This document shows, one piece after another, positions 43,489-51,333 of a stretch of 64,000 bases of DNA. The stretch spans positions 620,001 to 684,000 of the forward strand of contig CAVTAS010000010.1 in NCBI GenBank assembly GCA_963732765.1, given 5' to 3'. The notes beneath the pieces were generated by a model. That model did no database searches and was not told where the DNA came from. It saw only the letters and a program-made list of their open reading frames with translations. How positions within the stretch are numbered: the first letter of the stretch is position 1; each line of letters opens with the position of its first letter. The stretch is from JANYHF01 sp963732765 (GTDB taxonomy: Bacteria; Pseudomonadota; Alphaproteobacteria; Rhizobiales; Hyphomicrobiaceae). A program made the translations under genes and the position numbers.

Positions 43489-44404
43489 ATGTTGAACCGG
43501 TTCGCAGGCTCCAAGGGGATGTCCCGTCGTATCGAGGCATTCTCGGCTCAGCGATTGGTCCTCGGCAATCGAGCACTCGCAGAGGAACTCGCCCTCAACG
43601 CTGATATAATCCAAGTTGCCGCTGGCAAGGCACTCATCGAGCAGGATGCGGTAGACGACGATATTTATTTCATCGTTGCTGGCACGTTCTCTGTCAACGT
43701 GAATGGTCGAAGGATGGCAATTCGCGGCCCTAACGACCATGTCGGCGAAATGGCCGCTATCCAAATTGCTCAAAAACGATCAGCTACAGTCGTAGCCTTG
43801 GACGACGCTGTGGTGGCAAGAGTTCACAGGGGTAGCGCTTACAAGAATTGCAAATAATTACCCTGAATTGTACCGATATATTGCACAGGATCTGGCGCGG
43901 CGCCTGTTGCAACGCAATAGCCATGTAACGGGCTTCAGGACCACCACTCGGCTTGTAATAGTTTCTTCGTCTGAAGCCCTGCCGGTCGCTCGGGCAGTCC
44001 AGAACGCCTTTGAGCACGATTCCTTCATTACCACAGTATGGACAGACGGGGTATTCCGAATTGCCAGTTACCCTTTGGAGAGCTTGGAGCAAACACTCGA
44101 CCAAACTGATTTCGCAGTCGCGATCGCCCATTCCGATGACTACACCAAAAGCCGGGGCGTGCAATGGCCAAGCCCACGTGACAACGTGGTTTTTGAACTC
44201 GGACTGTTTATGGGTCGGCTTGGTCGCTCGCGCGCGATCTTATTAGAGCCTCGAGATAAGGACTTAAAACTTCCGAGTGACCTCGCGGGCGTCACCACTA
44301 TCACTTACCCTTCGACAGATGCCGGCGATATTGCGGCCCGCGTCGCGCCCGCTTGCAACCAACTGAGAGAGCACATCATTGTCCTCGGACCCAATAATGG
44401 ATGA
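43489..44404 (+). pseudogene. Pycsar effector PycTIR (cyclic-nucleotide-binding + TIR-like), split by one extra base
   Basis: Repaired, this is a 304-residue effector. The N-terminal cyclic-nucleotide-binding domain (about 20-140) shows IIQVAAGKALIEQ and the phosphate-binding cassette RGPNDHVGEMAAI followed by RSATVVALDD. The TIR-like domain (about 155-290) shows RLVIVSSSEALPVARAVQ, VWTDGVF and DNVVFELGLFMGRLG, whose Glu (near residue 236) is the expected NAD-hydrolase residue. One extra base near 43825 (in GTTCACAGG) ends the first part at 43857. Removing it reads VTGVALTRIANNYPELYRY into the second part. pycC follows six bases later. In known Pycsar systems the effector is triggered by cCMP or cUMP and depletes NAD. 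The frameshift may be a sequencing error. Confidence 0.88.
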
Positions 44405-44410
44405 ACCAAA

Positions 44411-45112
44411 ATGACTCTGTTAGACGATCTAAAATCTGAGGTTGGTAAGATTTTTAGCGAGCGATGGAGCACTCGCAGCGGGCAAGTGGTACCCGCCCCT
44501 GAGGATCTCAAATTATCCAACGACGCCGTGGAATTTGACAATGCTACTGTTCTTTATGCTGACTTGTCTGGCTCGACCGCGATGGTGAACTCCAAGAAAT
44601 GGGAGTTTGCGGCTGAGGTCTACAAGACTTATTTATATTGCGCGGCGAAGCTTGTTCGAGAGGAGAGCGGCACGATCACGTCGTATGACGGGGACCGGAT
44701 TATGGGTATTTTTGTTGGTAATAAGAAGTGCAGTCAGGCGGTTCGCTGTGGCCTAAAAATCAACTATGCTGTGCAGAACATTATAAATCCCGCCCTGAAG
44801 TCGCAATACTCACAATCAGAGTTCAAGGTGAAACAAGTCGTTGGGATCGATATTAGTTCGATAAGGGCCGCCCGTACCGGCGTTCGGGGAGGAAACGATG
44901 TTGTTTGGGTCGGTCGCGCTGCAAATTTTGCCGCTAAACTAACAGAACTTGACTTGTCCGAGAGGACCTGGATGACGAAGGACGTTTACGACAAACTGAG
45001 TGATGACACGAAGATCGGGGGAAATCCACCACAGAACATGTGGAAGAGTTACAAGTGGAGCAAGAACGAGGATTATCAAATTTTTGGCTCAACCTATTGG
45101 TGGGGAATATAA
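44411..45112 (+). CDS. Pycsar pyrimidine nucleotide cyclase (PycC-like)
   Basis: This 233-residue single-domain class III nucleotide cyclase has the first metal Asp51 in VLYADLSGSTAM, second metal Asp95 in TSYDGDRIMGIF, and VWVGRAANFAAKLTEL with Asn172. Lys176 occupies the place usually held by Arg in adenylate cyclases. A short cyclase next to a CNB-TIR effector is the hallmark of Pycsar, where the product is cCMP or cUMP. Whether this one makes cUMP or cCMP cannot be told. It starts six bases after the effector stop with GGATGA ahead. The composition is AT-rich relative to neighbours. Its 3' end overlaps vapC on the other strand. Confidence 0.9.
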   Translation: MTLLDDLKSEVGKIFSERWSTRSGQVVPAPEDLKLSNDAVEFDNATVLYADLSGSTAMVNSKKWEFAAEVYKTYLYCAAKLVREESGTITSYDGDRIMGIFVGNKKCSQAVRCGLKINYAVQNIINPALKSQYSQSEFKVKQVVGIDISSIRAARTGVRGGNDVVWVGRAANFAAKLTELDLSERTWMTKDVYDKLSDDTKIGGNPPQNMWKSYKWSKNEDYQIFGSTYWWGI

Positions 45113-45555
45113 GTGTGAGAACGTTGGCGATCAACCACCCCCACCACCCTCACCCCCTCCGCCGCCACCCGATCGAGCCGCGCATCCCCCGTCACCAGCA
45201 CGTCCGCCTTCCCGGCCAGCGCCGTCGCCACTTGCAGCGCATCCGGGGTCCGCAGCCGGTACACCGCACGCAACCGCGCCGCCTCGACGGCGATCGGCTC
45301 GGTGACCGGCAGATAGGTGATCTTCAGGGCCGACAGGGCACTCCGTATCTTCCGGGCGTCGGCTGGTTCGAAGCGGGCGAACACGGCGGTCATGAACTCC
45401 GTCACGATCAGGACCGAAGCGATGCCCACAACCTCGCCGGCCTCGATGCGGCGCAGCAGCGCCATGGCGGCTGGGCCGTAGGTCGGGTGATGCTCGAGGG
45501 CGTAGATCAGCACCGGCGTGGCCAGCGCCACGCGGCTGCCCGAGGGAATGGTCAC
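45094..45555 (-). CDS. PIN-domain (VapC-like) toxin with the first catalytic Asp missing
   Basis: This 153-residue PIN protein has a GTG start overlapping the antitoxin stop (GTGA). Acidic residues of a VapC RNase are present in VLIVTEFMTAVF, RTPDALQVATAL and VTGDARLDRV. The N-terminal motif, usually LDTNVLIY with the first catalytic Asp, reads ALATPVLIYAL, so the Asp is Ala and the Asn is Pro. RNase activity may therefore be lost. The last about 11 residues (RQRSHTYIPHQ) are encoded by the 3' end of pycC on the opposite strand, an overlap of 19 bases. Confidence 0.82.
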   Translation of the reverse strand: MTIPSGSRVALATPVLIYALEHHPTYGPAAMALLRRIEAGEVVGIASVLIVTEFMTAVFARFEPADARKIRSALSALKITYLPVTEPIAVEAARLRAVYRLRTPDALQVATALAGKADVLVTGDARLDRVAAEGVRVVGVVDRQRSHTYIPHQ

Positions 45556-45794
45556 GGCGTGCGCTCATCCCACTCGTCGCGGGCGCGCTCGACGTCTGCC
45601 ATCGCGCCCGCCAGCCGCGCAGGATCGATCAGGGCCGCGAGCGCGTCGAGCGCCGAGCCCTGCTGCTTGCGCAGCACCGCGTGATCACCCTCGACCACAA
45701 TGGTGAGCTGGTCTCCGGGAGCCAGGCCAAGGCTGGCGCGGACCTCCGCCGGGACGACGATCTGGGATTTGCTGCTGAGGGTGGCGGTGGACAT
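45552..45794 (-). CDS. AbrB/MazE-type antitoxin (VapB-like)
   Basis: The 80-residue protein starts with an AbrB-type swapped-hairpin DNA-binding domain: LSSKSQIVVPAEVRASLGL and GDQLTIVVEGDHAVL. A helical tail for toxin binding follows (ALIDPARLAGAMADVERARD). It sits directly upstream of the PIN gene, overlapping by four bases, in the standard antitoxin-toxin order. It would autorepress; no operator was identified. A TTTACTTCCTGGTAAA-like palindrome precedes the start. Confidence 0.87.
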   Translation of the reverse strand: MSTATLSSKSQIVVPAEVRASLGLAPGDQLTIVVEGDHAVLRKQQGSALDALAALIDPARLAGAMADVERARDEWDERTP

Positions 45795-45839
45795 AGACGA
45801 AGCTCCTTTACCAGGAAGTAAAGCATTCAGTAGGAATTT

Positions 45840-46745
45840 TCAAGTTCGTCTCTCCCACCGCGTCCGCAGCGCCACTCCCACGCCCGCCGCCGCAATCAGC
45901 GCCATCCCCAGCAGCGCCAGCCCATCGGGGACATGCGCGAATATCAGCCAGCCCAGCAGCGTCGCCCAGGCCAGATGCACGTAGTTGACCGGCGAGAGCA
46001 GTGCCGCCGGGGCGTAGCGGAAGGCGGAGGTGAACAGCGTGTGGCCCAAGAGGGCGAGCGCGCCAATGCCGGTCAGCAGCGCCACGTCGAACCCGGCTGG
46101 CACGGGACCGCGCAGGGCCGCCGGCAGAGTCCAGGGCAGCAGCGCGCAGAACACCACCGCGCCGGCCAGCGCGGTGTGGAACAGCAGCGCCATGGTGGTT
46201 TCGGTGCGCGCCAAGAGCCGGCTGAGCAGGTTGTAAGCGACCGATACGGCGGCGGCGGCGAAGGCGCAGAGTACGCCGAGAGGATCGAGACTTCCGCCGG
46301 GGCGGACGATCAGCAGCACGCCAGCAAATCCCAGGGCTGCGGCAATCCAGCCGGCGCGGCCGACGGTCTCGCCCAGCAGCGGGCCCGACAACATAAGTGC
46401 GCCGAACGGGGCGAGGAAGATGATCGCCACCGTCTCGGGCAGCGGCATGCGCTGCAGGGCGAACCCCATCAGCAGCGTGGCGGCGGCCAGCGATAGCGCG
46501 CGCACCCAAACGAGGCCGGTGCGCTGTGTACGAACCAAGGCCCAGCCATGGCGCGGCGCCATGATCGCCGTCAGCACCAGCAGGTTGCCGGCATAGCGCA
46601 CCGCCGCCACGAACGGGACGGGGTAGAGCGCAAACAGGTGCTTGCCGATAGCGTCCATGCAGGCGAACACGAACACGGCCGACAGCATCAGCAGGACCCC
46701 GCGCAGGGGGGAGGAAGTGGCTGGGGTGATCATCTGGCGGGGCAT
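45840..46745 (-). CDS. DMT-superfamily (EamA) transporter
   Basis: This roughly 300-residue ten-helix exporter has two EamA halves, with FVFACMDAIGKHLFALYPVP and ALSLAAATLLMGFALQRMP in the first and AFAAAAVSVAYNLLSRLLA in the second. Substrate unknown, although the group resembles RhtA/S-adenosylmethionine-uptake-like proteins. The start is uncertain: ATGs at 46799, 46760, 46745 and 46733 are all in frame without a good ribosome-binding site, and the 46760 ATG lies inside a family B repeat. Confidence 0.83.
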   Translation of the reverse strand: MPRQMITPATSSPLRGVLLMLSAVFVFACMDAIGKHLFALYPVPFVAAVRYAGNLLVLTAIMAPRHGWALVRTQRTGLVWVRALSLAAATLLMGFALQRMPLPETVAIIFLAPFGALMLSGPLLGETVGRAGWIAAALGFAGVLLIVRPGGSLDPLGVLCAFAAAAVSVAYNLLSRLLARTETTMALLFHTALAGAVVFCALLPWTLPAALRGPVPAGFDVALLTGIGALALLGHTLFTSAFRYAPAALLSPVNYVHLAWATLLGWLIFAHVPDGLALLGMALIAAAGVGVALRTRWERRT

Positions 46746-46752
46746 AGCAGGC

Positions 46753-46936
46753 GGGGACATGATGGTCAGCTTCGGCATCTCCGGTGCTACAAAATGCACC
46801 AGGCCATCGCGCCGACGGTGAGCTTAGTATCCTCAGTCTGCTGTGCCAAAGACTGGCGACACGAAGTCCATGTTCGGCTCGACATCCGCGACAAATCCAA
46901 CTTTCTGGTCAGGCCGAACATGAACATCATGTCCCC
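46753..46936. repeat. Family B palindrome spanning the DMT/AKR divergent gap
   Basis: GGGGACATGATGGTCAGCTT on the left pairs with ACATGAACATCATGTCCCC on the right, with a GCTTCGGC/GCCGAACA continuation and about 135 bases between. It separates the divergent DMT and aldo/keto reductase genes and contains both start regions. Confidence 0.82.
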
Positions 46937-47915
46937 GACCCGCACGCTCGGCCAGTCAGGCCTCACCGTCTCGGCGCTGGCGCTCGGCTGCATGGGCTAT
47001 GGCGATGCCATCGACCGTAGCGAGATGATCGCGCTGATCCGCGCTGCCGTGGAGCGGGGCGTGACCTTCTTCGATACCGCCGAAGTCTATGGGCCGTTCC
47101 GCAACGAGGAACTGGTGGGCGAGGCGCTGGAACCGTTCAAGGGCGAGGTGATCATCGCCACCAAATTCGGCTGGGACGTCGATCCCGCGACCGGCGTGAA
47201 CAGCGGCGCGGTGAACAGCCGCCCTGCGCAGATCCGGCGCGCGGTGGACGGCTCACTGAAGCGGCTGCGGCTGGACTGCATCGACCTCTATTACCAGCAC
47301 CGCGTCGACCCCGCCGTGCCGATGGAGGAGGTAGCCGGCACCGTCCGTGATCTGATCGCGGCGGGCAAGGTGAAGCATTTCGGCCTGTCGGAGGCGGGGC
47401 CGGCATCGATCCGGCGCGCCCATTCGGTGCAGCAAGTGACGGCCCTGCAGAGCGAATATTCGCTGTGGACGCGCGAGCCCGAGCGCGACGTAATGCCCGC
47501 ACTGAAGGAGCTGGGCATCGCCTTCGTGCCGTTCAGCCCGCTCGGCAAGGGCTTCCTCACCGGCAAGATCGGCGTCGATACCAAGTTCGACGCCTCGGAT
47601 TTCCGCAACGGCATCCCGCGCTTCGAGCCTGAGGCTCGCGAGGCTAACCGGGCCCTGGTGGATGGGCTGGCCGAAGTCGCTCGCCGCAAGGGCGCAACCC
47701 TGGCGCAGCTGGCGCTGGCCTGGATGCTGGCCAAGGAGCCCTGGATCGTACCGCTGTTCGGCACAAGGAAGGTCGAGCGGCTGGACGAGAACCTTGGCGC
47801 GCTGGAGGTGGTGCTGACGCCGTCCGAGTTCGCCGAGGTGGACGCACTATCGCTCGGCTTCAAGGTCACGGGCGAGCGCTATCCCGAGGCGATCATGAAA
47901 CTGTCGGGGCTATGA
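46920..47915 (+). CDS. Aldo/keto reductase
   Basis: This 331-residue TIM-barrel oxidoreductase begins TRTLGQSGLTVSALALGCMG and has the catalytic tetrad region FFDTAEVYG, ATKFGWDV with Lys, YYQHRVDP with His, and NADPH-binding PLFGTRKVERLDENLGAL. It most resembles the AKR family of YakC and pyridoxal-reductase-like enzymes. The start ATG (46920) or the next ATG (46929) lies in the ATGAACATCATGTCCCC end of a family B repeat, so the repeat supplies the start region. Substrate unknown. Confidence 0.9.
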   Translation: MNIMSPTRTLGQSGLTVSALALGCMGYGDAIDRSEMIALIRAAVERGVTFFDTAEVYGPFRNEELVGEALEPFKGEVIIATKFGWDVDPATGVNSGAVNSRPAQIRRAVDGSLKRLRLDCIDLYYQHRVDPAVPMEEVAGTVRDLIAAGKVKHFGLSEAGPASIRRAHSVQQVTALQSEYSLWTREPERDVMPALKELGIAFVPFSPLGKGFLTGKIGVDTKFDASDFRNGIPRFEPEAREANRALVDGLAEVARRKGATLAQLALAWMLAKEPWIVPLFGTRKVERLDENLGALEVVLTPSEFAEVDALSLGFKVTGERYPEAIMKLSGL

Positions 47916-47944
47916 GATCGATTAGACGGGGACATCAACGCGCC

Positions 47945-48741
47945 CTAGCCCAAGCGCCAGCTCGACGCCGTCACACCGCCGAACACGTTGGCGTCGTGAT
48001 AGACCCGCGTCGCCCGCTCCCCCTCGGCCGCACCGACCGCCGCAAACAGCGGCACCAGATGGTCCTCCTGCGGATGGCATACGCGGGCCGAGGGCGCCGC
48101 TTGCCACGCTTTCAACAGCTCCACCCGCCGCGTTGGCTCGGCCTCCATCGCTTCAGTCAGCCAGGCATCGAACGCGGCGGATGGCGCCTTCGCTCCCGCC
48201 CCGAACAGGCGCAGGTTGTGGTAGGACAGACCCGAGCCGACGATCAGCACACCCTGGTTCCGCAATGGCGCCAGCGCGCGGCCGAGCGCCAGATGCTCGG
48301 AGACGTCGTAGCCGTGCTTCAGGGACACCTGGAAGAGCGGCATGTCGGCGGCCGGATACATGATCTGCATCGGCGCGAAAGTGCCGTGATCGAAACCCCG
48401 GGCGGGATCGAGGTGGCTGGGCAGGCCCGCGGCGGTGATGAGGTCTTTCACACGCACCGCGAGGTCGGGTGCGCCGGGGGCGGCATACTTGATCTGGTAG
48501 GTATGGGTCGGAAAGCCGGAGTAGTCGTAGACCATGGGCGGGGCGGGCGAGGACATGACGGCGAAGTCCGGCGCCTCCCAATGGCCCGAGATCATCAGCA
48601 CGGCCTTGGGGCGGGTGCCGATCTCGTCCGGCATGCGGGCGAGCGAGGCCTCGAGCGGGGCGAGCATCTGCGCATGTCGGGCAGCCAGGGCCAGGGGCCG
48701 CCGCCGTGGGAGATGAAGTAGGTGGGCAGAGGCTGGGTCAT
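47945..48741 (-). pseudogene. ygiD: 4,5-DOPA dioxygenase extradiol-like (YgiD family), frameshift
   Basis: This non-haem extradiol dioxygenase family member has about 265 residues when repaired. From ATG 48741 it reads MTQPLPTYFISHGGGPWPWL, with the first metal His. One base is missing at about 48670 (CGCAG for CGCCAG), after which the main frame continues as QMLAPLEASLARMPDEIG, LMISGHWEAPDF, RGFDHGTFAPMQIMYP and GSGLSYHNLR. The metal ligands His and the conserved C-terminal HPQEDHLVPL are intact. The length 797 is 3n+2. In bacteria the substrate is uncertain. Confidence 0.83.
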
Positions 48742-48810
48742 ACACAGGGCTCCAGATATGCGTTAGCCGTATACAGCCGAAACAAGGCCCGCCCCTCCGC
48801 GATTGCCGCC

Positions 48811-49629
48811 TTACAGTGCCGGCTTCGGGACCAGCTGCCTGGCAATCGCCACCTGCAGGCTCGTTCCCGGCTGGCGGATTTCGGCGTCCACCATTTCGCC
48901 GAACTCGGCGGCTGTCGGCACCGCGCGCACCTTGGTCGTCCCTATAAAGAACGTCGGCGTGCCGCTGACCCCCAACTGGCGGGCGCGGGCTTTGACCCAA
49001 CGCAAGGCCTTGTCGGTCTCGGGATGGTTCCAGCAGGCGTCGAACCCCTTGCGGTCCATGCCGGCCTTGGCGGCCACGCTGGCGATGACGCCGGGACGCA
49101 CTTCCAACGACACCCATTCGGCCTGGTTGCGCATGAAGGTGTCGTAGAGCTTGAAATAGTCCTTCGCGGGCGCACAGCGATTGACGATCCAGGCCGCACC
49201 AGAGGTGTGGCCGATCGGGAACTCGCGCAGGATCCAGTGCACTTTGCCGGTGTCGATGTAGGTTTTCTTGATCTGATCAAACACGTCAGTGTGGAACTTG
49301 CGGCAGTAGGGACAGGTCAGCGACGCATACTCGATCACCGTCACGGGGGCATTGGGGTTTCCGAGCGAGCGGTCGCCGAGCGGACCGGCCAAGGCGAGAT
49401 CGGCTTTGGTCGGATGCTCGATGGGTTCCAGCTTCAGCTGTTCATCCGTCAGCTGATCGGGCGTCGGTGGCGTGGCCGTTGCCAAGCCGGCCGTAGTGGT
49501 TGCCGTGGCCGTCGTGTCGGATGTCGTGAAGCCGCTCAGGCCGCCGCCCGAGCAGCCAGCCAGGGCCAGCATCGCAGCCAGCCCCGCGCCAAGCATGGTT
49601 GTGCGCAACAGTCCCCCAGTCGATGTCAT
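48811..49629 (-). CDS. DsbA-family thiol:disulfide protein, lipoprotein
   Basis: The 272-residue protein has a lipoprotein leader ending LALAG-C (Cys26), a Ser/Thr/Gly-rich linker to about 60, and a DsbA-type thioredoxin fold with active site CPYC in EYASLTCPYCRKF. Cis-Pro is in GTPTFFIGT, and the inserted helical domain lies between. It likely acts on disulfides at the outer face of the inner membrane. It lies next to a second DsbA-like gene and close to mutY, DUF721 and, in related genomes, smc. A stop at 48811 follows VPKPAL. Confidence 0.9.
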   Translation of the reverse strand: MTSTGGLLRTTMLGAGLAAMLALAGCSGGGLSGFTTSDTTATATTTAGLATATPPTPDQLTDEQLKLEPIEHPTKADLALAGPLGDRSLGNPNAPVTVIEYASLTCPYCRKFHTDVFDQIKKTYIDTGKVHWILREFPIGHTSGAAWIVNRCAPAKDYFKLYDTFMRNQAEWVSLEVRPGVIASVAAKAGMDRKGFDACWNHPETDKALRWVKARARQLGVSGTPTFFIGTTKVRAVPTAAEFGEMVDAEIRQPGTSLQVAIARQLVPKPAL

Positions 49630-49642
49630 TCCGGTCCCCCGA

Positions 49643-50570
49643 TCAGCCCTTGAGGAATGGAGCGAACAGAGCCTCGAAGTCCTTCAACTCGTGCGCGCCC
49701 TTCTGCTTGACGCCATTGACGAAGAAGGTGGGCGTGGAGTCGACGCCGAACTTGTCGCCGCGCTCACGCGAGGCATTGATGCCGGCCAGCAACGCGGGAT
49801 CGGTGATGCATTTCTTGAAGCTCTCGTCGGTAAAGCCCATCTGCTTGGACAGGCCCTGCACCTTGCCGAGGAAGTCGTCGTTGGTCAGCCATTCGTCCTG
49901 ACGCTCGAACATGGTGGCGACGAAGGCGTTGTAGCGCATCGGGCCGACGCAGCGCGCCAGCATGGAAACGGTCTGGGCCGGCGGGTTAAGTGGGAATTCG
50001 CGGAAGATCATACGCACCTTGCCGGTGTCGATGTACTTTGGACTTCAGCTCCGGGAAGACGCGCTTGTGGAAGTCGGCGCAATGCGGGCAGCTCATGGAG
50101 GCGTATTCGACGATGGTCACCGGCGCATTGGCATCGCCCAGGACGTTGTCGGGCAGCACGCCGGGCTTGAGCAGCTCTGCGACGTCCACGTCTGGCTTGG
50201 GAGCGGGCGGGGTGGCGGCAGCAACTTTCTCGGGTGCTGGCGTCGCGGCCGGCGCGGGAGTAGCCGCCGTGGTTGTTGCAGCCGGAGTAGCTGCAGGTTC
50301 GGTTGCCTTGGCCGGCTCCGCAACCTTGGCTACCGCGGCCGGTTCCGCAGTCTTGGCCACAGCTGCAGCGGGCTCGGCGGCCTTGGGCGCTGTTGCTGGC
50401 TCTACTGCCTTGGCCATTGTCGCAGCTGCCGGGGCTGCCGGGACAACTGCGGTCGCCGGCAGATTGCTACCCCAGAACCCGGTACCCACCAAAAGCAGCG
50501 CCGCGACTGCGCCGATATAGAGCGGCGTCGCACTGGCTGGGGCGTGAGACTTGTTGTCCTGCTGGCTCAA
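49643..50570 (-). pseudogene. DsbA-family protein with Ala/Pro-rich linker, single-base frameshift
   Basis: This second DsbA-like protein starts from 50570 with a short cytoplasmic stretch, one membrane anchor (ATPLYIGAVAALLLVGTGFW), and an Ala/Pro/Glu/Lys-rich linker at about 40-120 (repeats like KAAEPAAAV and KVAEPAKATEPA). A thioredoxin fold follows with active site CPHC in YASMSCPHCADF. An extra A in an AAA run (50037-50039) shifts the frame after PELKSK. Without it the chain continues YIDTGKVRMIFREFPL to STPTFFVNGV with the cis-Pro. Length 928 is 3n+1. Confidence 0.85.
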
Positions 50571-50725
50571 GGTCGGCTCCTTTTGGGTATCTTCTTATGT
50601 AGCTTCGAGGGCGCATCTTCGTGGGTCGGCGCGCGCGAACGCGGCGTCCTGACCGATGCCACCTGTTAGCACGAAATGCGGCCGTTTCCAGCGCCATGCC
50701 GCCACATCGTCAGTGCAAATTCCCG

Positions 50726-51235
50726 TCATCGGGCGGCGGGGACTTTCGCTGTTTCGCGCCGGACGTTGCCGCCAAGCCGTTCGAGCACATCGCGCAGCCG
50801 GTCATCGGCGACTTCGGCGGCGGGGATGGGCGTCACCGGGGCTTGTTTCTTGGGCGGCGCGGTCTTCTTGGCCTTGGCGAGCGGCGCCTGCATCAGCCGG
50901 ACATCGATAACCGCGCGAAAGCCGAAGTAGGAGTTCACGCGCTCGATCAGTTGCCCGGTGCGGTGCTGGATTTCGAGCACGCGAGGGCCCTCGACGCGCA
51001 AGACCAGGGTCGCGCCTTCCGCGCCGTTCCAGGGGTTCTCTTCCGTGCTGTCTGCGGCCCCGCGGGGCCAGCGCAGGCGCTCTGGTTGCGTGTAGGAGGC
51101 GAGGTCCGCTCCCACGATGGCGGGCCAATCGGTGAGGATGGCGGCCTGCGGGAAACCGTACTTCTCGACCGCGGTGCGCGTCAGCTGCGGCACGAAGCTG
51201 CCGACCGATCGGCCGATGGGCTTTTTGACTTGCAT
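50726..51235 (-). CDS. DUF721 (DciA-like) protein
   Basis: This 169-residue protein contains a DUF721 domain: VGSFVPQLTRTAVEKYGFPQ and ILTDWPAIVGADLASYTQPE, then LVLRVEGPRVLEIQHRTGQLIERVN. Its C-terminal tail is Lys/Pro-rich. DUF721 family members include DciA, which helps load the replicative helicase where DnaC/DnaI are absent; the assignment here is by domain only. The ATG at 51235 gives MQVKKPIG. It diverges from mutY by 98 bases, the usual alphaproteobacterial arrangement. Confidence 0.87.
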   Translation of the reverse strand: MQVKKPIGRSVGSFVPQLTRTAVEKYGFPQAAILTDWPAIVGADLASYTQPERLRWPRGAADSTEENPWNGAEGATLVLRVEGPRVLEIQHRTGQLIERVNSYFGFRAVIDVRLMQAPLAKAKKTAPPKKQAPVTPIPAAEVADDRLRDVLERLGGNVRRETAKVPAAR

Positions 51236-51333
51236 GCGATCCCACCTAGGTTGTGCTGCGACCCGATCCCAATTCCCAATCCGCCGCCGCTCCCATAGCA
51301 TGGCCGGACAATTCGCAACTCGCCGGAGACGCC

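Noticed and set aside
43825..43868. Programmed frameshift in PycTIR
   Set aside because: No slippery run or downstream pseudoknot was seen, and other genes in the window have similar single-base indels.
45040..45684. A plus-strand frame after pycC
   Set aside because: It is antisense to the toxin/antitoxin pair and Pro/Arg-rich, without a domain.
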